DNA from: Acaryochloridaceae cyanobacterium RU_4_10
Lineage (GTDB): Bacteria > Cyanobacteriota > Cyanobacteriia > Thermosynechococcales > Thermosynechococcaceae
Assembly: GCA_012032135.1 (NCBI GenBank)
Contig: JAAURS010000008.1
Location: 1 to 33,174 of the forward strand
Direction: 5' to 3'
Length of the DNA stretch: 33,174 bases
Part shown: positions 29,682 to 33,174 of the stretch, piece after piece
How the letters are laid out: each line of letters starts with the position of its first letter
Numbering within the stretch: the stretch's first letter is position 1
Position numbers and translations under genes: made by a program
The notes under the pieces: model-generated
Databases searched by the model: none
Seen by the model: the letters and a program-made list of their open reading frames with translations, nothing else
What the model was told of the DNA's origin: nothing

Positions 29682-30344
29682 TTATGGAGCGAGATATTGC
29701 TTAAACCATTCGCTCGCGAGTTGCGCCACCTCCTCCAGCGCTCCAGGCTCCTGAAACAAATGGGTTGCGCCTGGAATAATTTCCAATCGTTTTTCCGAAG
29801 GGATTTGGGCCAATGCCTCGCGATTCATCGCAATAACTGGGTAATCGTGCCCCCCAACAATCAACAGCGTGGATGCGCGAACCAAGGGTAAGGCTTTACC
29901 CGCCAAGTCGGGGCGTCCGCCCCTTGAGACAATGGCCTGTACAATATCCGGTCGCCGAGTTGATGCCAATAAGGCCGCCCCCGCCCCCGTACTCGCTCCA
30001 AAATATCCGATTTTAAGGTGCTTTGTTTCTGGATCTTGGGTCAGCCAATTTGTTATACCCAGTATTCGATTCGATAGCAGCGGAATATCGAATCGAAACT
30101 GTATGTCATTTGCTACTTCTTTTCTTGCAAGGAGATCGATGAGTAAGGTGGCTAGATTTGCATCTTGCAACACTTTGGCTATATAATGATTGCGCGGACT
30201 GTATCGGCTACTACCGCTGCCGTGAGCAAATAGCACAATTCCCTGAGCCCCTTCCGGTACAACCAGACTGCCTTCTAAATGCACCGCATGAGTGGGGACT
30301 AAAACAAGTCGTTCTTGCTGATTCTTCTCTGCTATTCCGTTCAT
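29682..30344 (-). CDS. alpha/beta hydrolase, dienelactone hydrolase-like
   Basis: VLFAHGSGSSRYSPRNHYIA, IGYFGASTGAGAALLA (nucleophile elbow), GATHLFQEPGALEEV. Confidence 0.9.
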   Translation of the reverse strand: MNGIAEKNQQERLVLVPTHAVHLEGSLVVPEGAQGIVLFAHGSGSSRYSPRNHYIAKVLQDANLATLLIDLLARKEVANDIQFRFDIPLLSNRILGITNWLTQDPETKHLKIGYFGASTGAGAALLASTRRPDIVQAIVSRGGRPDLAGKALPLVRASTLLIVGGHDYPVIAMNREALAQIPSEKRLEIIPGATHLFQEPGALEEVAQLASEWFKQYLAP

Positions 30345-30390
30345 GGGTAAATTCTCCCTATGTACTATTACCGACTCCCACCGATCGCAG
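30345..30390. repeat. second copy of the GGGTAAATTCTCCCT...TTACCGACTCCCAyCGATC repeat
   Basis: Aligns with 27107-27152; spans the phosphoribosyltransferase stop codon and the intergenic gap before the hydrolase start. Confidence 0.7.
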
Positions 30391-31057
30391 AAGTGGAGCT
30401 AGAGCCTGCAAAGTGTTGTTGCAACAGTTCACAGACTTCAGCATCGGTTGTTTGGGCAAAGTTCTCGTACCAAAACCCGATCGCATAGAGCGGATCTGGA
30501 GTCTTGACACACACCACCTCATCCACGATCCCGCGCATCTCCTGGCAAATATCCGGTGCTGCTACCGGAACGGCCACAACAATCCGTTGGGGATGCTGTT
30601 CCTTGAGCACCCCGATCGCGGCCCGCATGGTCGAGCCCGTGGCCAGTCCATCATCGACCAGAATGACGGTACGATCGCGCACTTCCGGTGGCGGACGATC
30701 GCCGCGATAGGCGCGATCGCGACGTTGCAATTCTCGCAGTTCGCGAGCGGCAACTTCATCGATGGTTTTGCTCGATATTTTAAGCCAGCTCAACACATCG
30801 TAGTTCAACACCCGCACCCCGCCCGAGGCAATGGCCCCCATCGCCAGCTCCTTGTGACTCGGCACTCCCAGCTTGCGAACCAGGCAGATATCCATCGGTA
30901 CGTGTAGCGCTTTGGCTACTTCCGCTGCCACCGGAACCCCGCCCCGAGGTAGTCCAATGACCAAAACATCGGAACGATCGGCATAGGTTGAAAGTTTGGC
31001 AGCCAAACGCTGCCCCGCTTCCCTGCGATCGCGGAATCGTGCTTCCATCCTTCTCAC
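30368..31057 (-). CDS. phosphoribosyltransferase
   Basis: VLVIGLPRGGVPVAAEVAKAL and PRPP-loop RTVILVDDGLATGSTMRAAI. Confidence 0.93.
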   Translation of the reverse strand: MRRMEARFRDRREAGQRLAAKLSTYADRSDVLVIGLPRGGVPVAAEVAKALHVPMDICLVRKLGVPSHKELAMGAIASGGVRVLNYDVLSWLKISSKTIDEVAARELRELQRRDRAYRGDRPPPEVRDRTVILVDDGLATGSTMRAAIGVLKEQHPQRIVVAVPVAAPDICQEMRGIVDEVVCVKTPDPLYAIGFWYENFAQTTDAEVCELLQQHFAGSSSTSAIGGSR

Positions 31058-31114
31058 CTCCTGATTCGCGTTGCATTGGACCCTAGCAGTTGCTCCTCAC
31101 ACTCTCATATCGCG

Positions 31115-32750
31115 CTAGTAATCGAAGTCGCCCCCCCTCCATACCTGCTCCCGCAGCCATCTTCACCTTCGGTTCGGGTTGTTCTGCCACAATGCATTCC
31201 GTCGTGAGGGTAATGCTTGCGATCGACGCCGCATTTTGCAGGGCAGAGCGCGTCACCTTGGCCGGATCGACAATACCCGCCTCAAACAGATCGACAAACC
31301 GATCGGCATTGGCATCGTAACCCACATCAAAGGCATGGGCCTTGATGCGCTCGGCGATCACCGCTCCATTCACCCCAGCATTCTCTGCAATCCGTTTCAG
31401 CGGGGCTGAAAGCGCGCGGGTCACAATCATTGCGCCTAATAGTTCGTCACTAGAAAGGTGCTCGGCGGCCCACTCCTCAAGCTGAGGCGCGAGGTGAACG
31501 AGAGTTGTGCCCCCGCCAGGAACGATGCCTTCTTCTACAGCGGCCTTGGTTGCATTAATGGCATCTTCCAGTCGCAGCTTGCGGTCCTTCATCTCCGTTT
31601 CGGTTGCAGCTCCAACCTTGATAACTGCTACCCCGCCTGCAAGTTTCGCCAAACGTTCTTGCAGCTTTTCTTTGTCGTAGGAAGAATCGGTTTCGTCCAT
31701 TTGACGCCGGATTTGCTCGCAGCGGGCTTTGACGGCCTTTTCGTTGCCTTCTGCCACAACGGTTGTGCTGTCTTTAGTAATGGTGACGCGACGCGCGCGA
31801 CCCAACATCTCCATCTGGGCGGCATCCAGCTTCAGACCCGTTTCTTCCGAGATCACCTGACCGCCCGTGAGAACGGCCATATCTTCAAGCATGGCCTTGC
31901 GGCGATCGCCAAACCCTGGAGCCTTGACTGCCGCCACATTCAAGACACCCCGCAAGCGGTTCACCACCAGGGTGGCAAGCGCTTCCTTCTCAATATCCTC
32001 TGCCACAATCAGCAGTGGCTTACCGGACCGAGAGGCTTGCTCCAAAATAGGTACTAAATCTTGAACGAGGGCTATTTTCTTGTCGGTGAGTAGAATATAG
32101 GGATCTTCTAGAACGGCTTCCATCCGCTCTGGATCGGTGGCGAAGTAGGGGGAAATGTATCCTTTATCGAAGCGCATCCCTTCGGTGACTTCCAGCTCCG
32201 TCGCCATCGACTTTCCTTCTTCGAGGGATATTATGCCCTCTTGGCCTACTTGCTCCATTGCGCTGGCAATCATTTGCCCCACTTCCTCGTCATTACCTGC
32301 CGCGATCGCACCCACTTGAGCGATCGCCTTGGACCCGCTCACGGGCCGTGCGTGTTCGGCAATTTTCTCCACCACAAAATGAGTGGCTCGGTCGATACCG
32401 CGCCGGAGGGCCATCGGATTTGCGCCAGCTACCACATTCCGCAAGCCTTCTTTGACAATGGCATGGGCCAGGATAACGGCTGTGGTTGTCCCGTCGCCTG
32501 CAACGTCGTTCGTCTTGGCCGCAGCCTGTCGCAGCAAAGCCACGGCGGTATTTTCAACGTGATTGTCCAGCTCGATTTCCTTGGCGATCGTAATTCCATC
32601 GTTTACGATTTGCGGCGCTCCGAATTTTTTCTCTAGCACCACGTTGCGGCCCTTGGGGCCAAGGGTTGCGCCTACTGCTTCGGTTAACAGATCGAATCCC
32701 CGTTCTAGGGCTTTGCGAGCCTCCTCGCGGTAAGTAATGTGCTTTGCCAT
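31115..32750 (-). CDS. groEL: chaperonin GroEL; frameshift in the C7 run 31131-31137 near the C-terminus (as read, ORF ends at 31083)
   Basis: [60 protein letters not shown]; removing one C gives the canonical ending GAGMEGGDFDY*. Confidence 0.96.
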
Positions 32751-32879
32751 TGTTCCTAAACCTTTTGTTCTCGCTAGGGTTGATTCTTAAAGGAAAATCG
32801 AAATGCTACGAAACAACTGCCAAAATGTCTTGCTCGCGCATCAGCACGTGGTCTTATGCAATGCTCTCGCTAAATTTCT

Positions 32880-33164
32880 TTATTTTTTCCCAGCAACGTG
32901 CGTCCAAGCTGAATCCAGCGCAGATTTTGCGCGATGGCCCGTGCGACTGATACTGTGCTGCAAACTTTCCCATTGATGGTGGAGAAACTCGGTAGCCTCT
33001 TGCAAGGCGTGGCGATCGCGATCGCCAGAGGCCACCAGTTCCTCGCTCACGTCTTTGATTTTGACGCGGACGACTTCCGGTTTGTCCTCGGGAGAGATCA
33101 GGTGGTGGAGGCGATCGCCCATCGTATGCACCAAATCTTGCACTTGACGAGATTTTTCGCTCAA
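32880..33164 (-). CDS. hypothetical protein (94 aa)
   Basis: ORF in the same orientation as and upstream of groEL; close to the window edge. Confidence 0.5.
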   Translation of the reverse strand: MSEKSRQVQDLVHTMGDRLHHLISPEDKPEVVRVKIKDVSEELVASGDRDRHALQEATEFLHHQWESLQHSISRTGHRAKSALDSAWTHVAGKK

Positions 33165-33174
33165 AACCTTTTAA

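Noticed and set aside
30158-30907. 249-aa plus-strand ORF
   Set aside because: Antisense to the phosphoribosyltransferase with its clear PRPP motif; shadow ORF.
31458-32057. 199-aa plus-strand ORF
   Set aside because: Antisense to groEL; shadow ORF.
32751-32880. CIRCE element upstream of groEL
   Set aside because: No TTAGCACTC-N9-GAGTGCTAA or close variant seen.

Overview
Cyanobacterial chromosomal window: HIP1 octamers (GCGATCGC) are frequent, and Psb28-, DUF1816- and pentapeptide-repeat-type genes are present. Most genes look stress- or metabolism-related: DAHP synthase, a GH15/phosphorylase-kinase-like protein, acetate kinase, a universal stress protein, a PAS histidine kinase with a receiver-only regulator, an FAD oxidoreductase overlapping a UPF0182 protein, DUF302, DUF202, a flippase-like membrane protein, Psb28-like, adenosine-specific-kinase-like, Nif11-like, FtsH, and a groEL / phosphoribosyltransferase / dienelactone-hydrolase-like operon. 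Three results stand out. (1) Ten copies of an 11-bp-phased tandem direct repeat, YTCAYAnnWTM + CTCAnnTTnTT, each followed after 4 bp by a possible -10 hexamer. They lie upstream of about nine transcription units and look like the operators of one OmpR/PhoB-type response regulator (candidate undescribed regulon). (2) A compositionally distinct two-gene module at about 6.75-8.77 kb: a CARDB/Ig-like protein plus a membrane protein with an unrecognised C-terminal domain. (3) Thirteen one-base frameshifts in ten otherwise well-conserved genes, mostly in homopolymers. These are more likely sequencing errors than biology and should be resolved before anything here is called a pseudogene. There is also an interspersed repeat with three mutually complementary arms, and remnants of an alpha/beta hydrolase and possibly of a LuxR-type regulator. 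No tRNA, rRNA, CRISPR array or transposase was seen.
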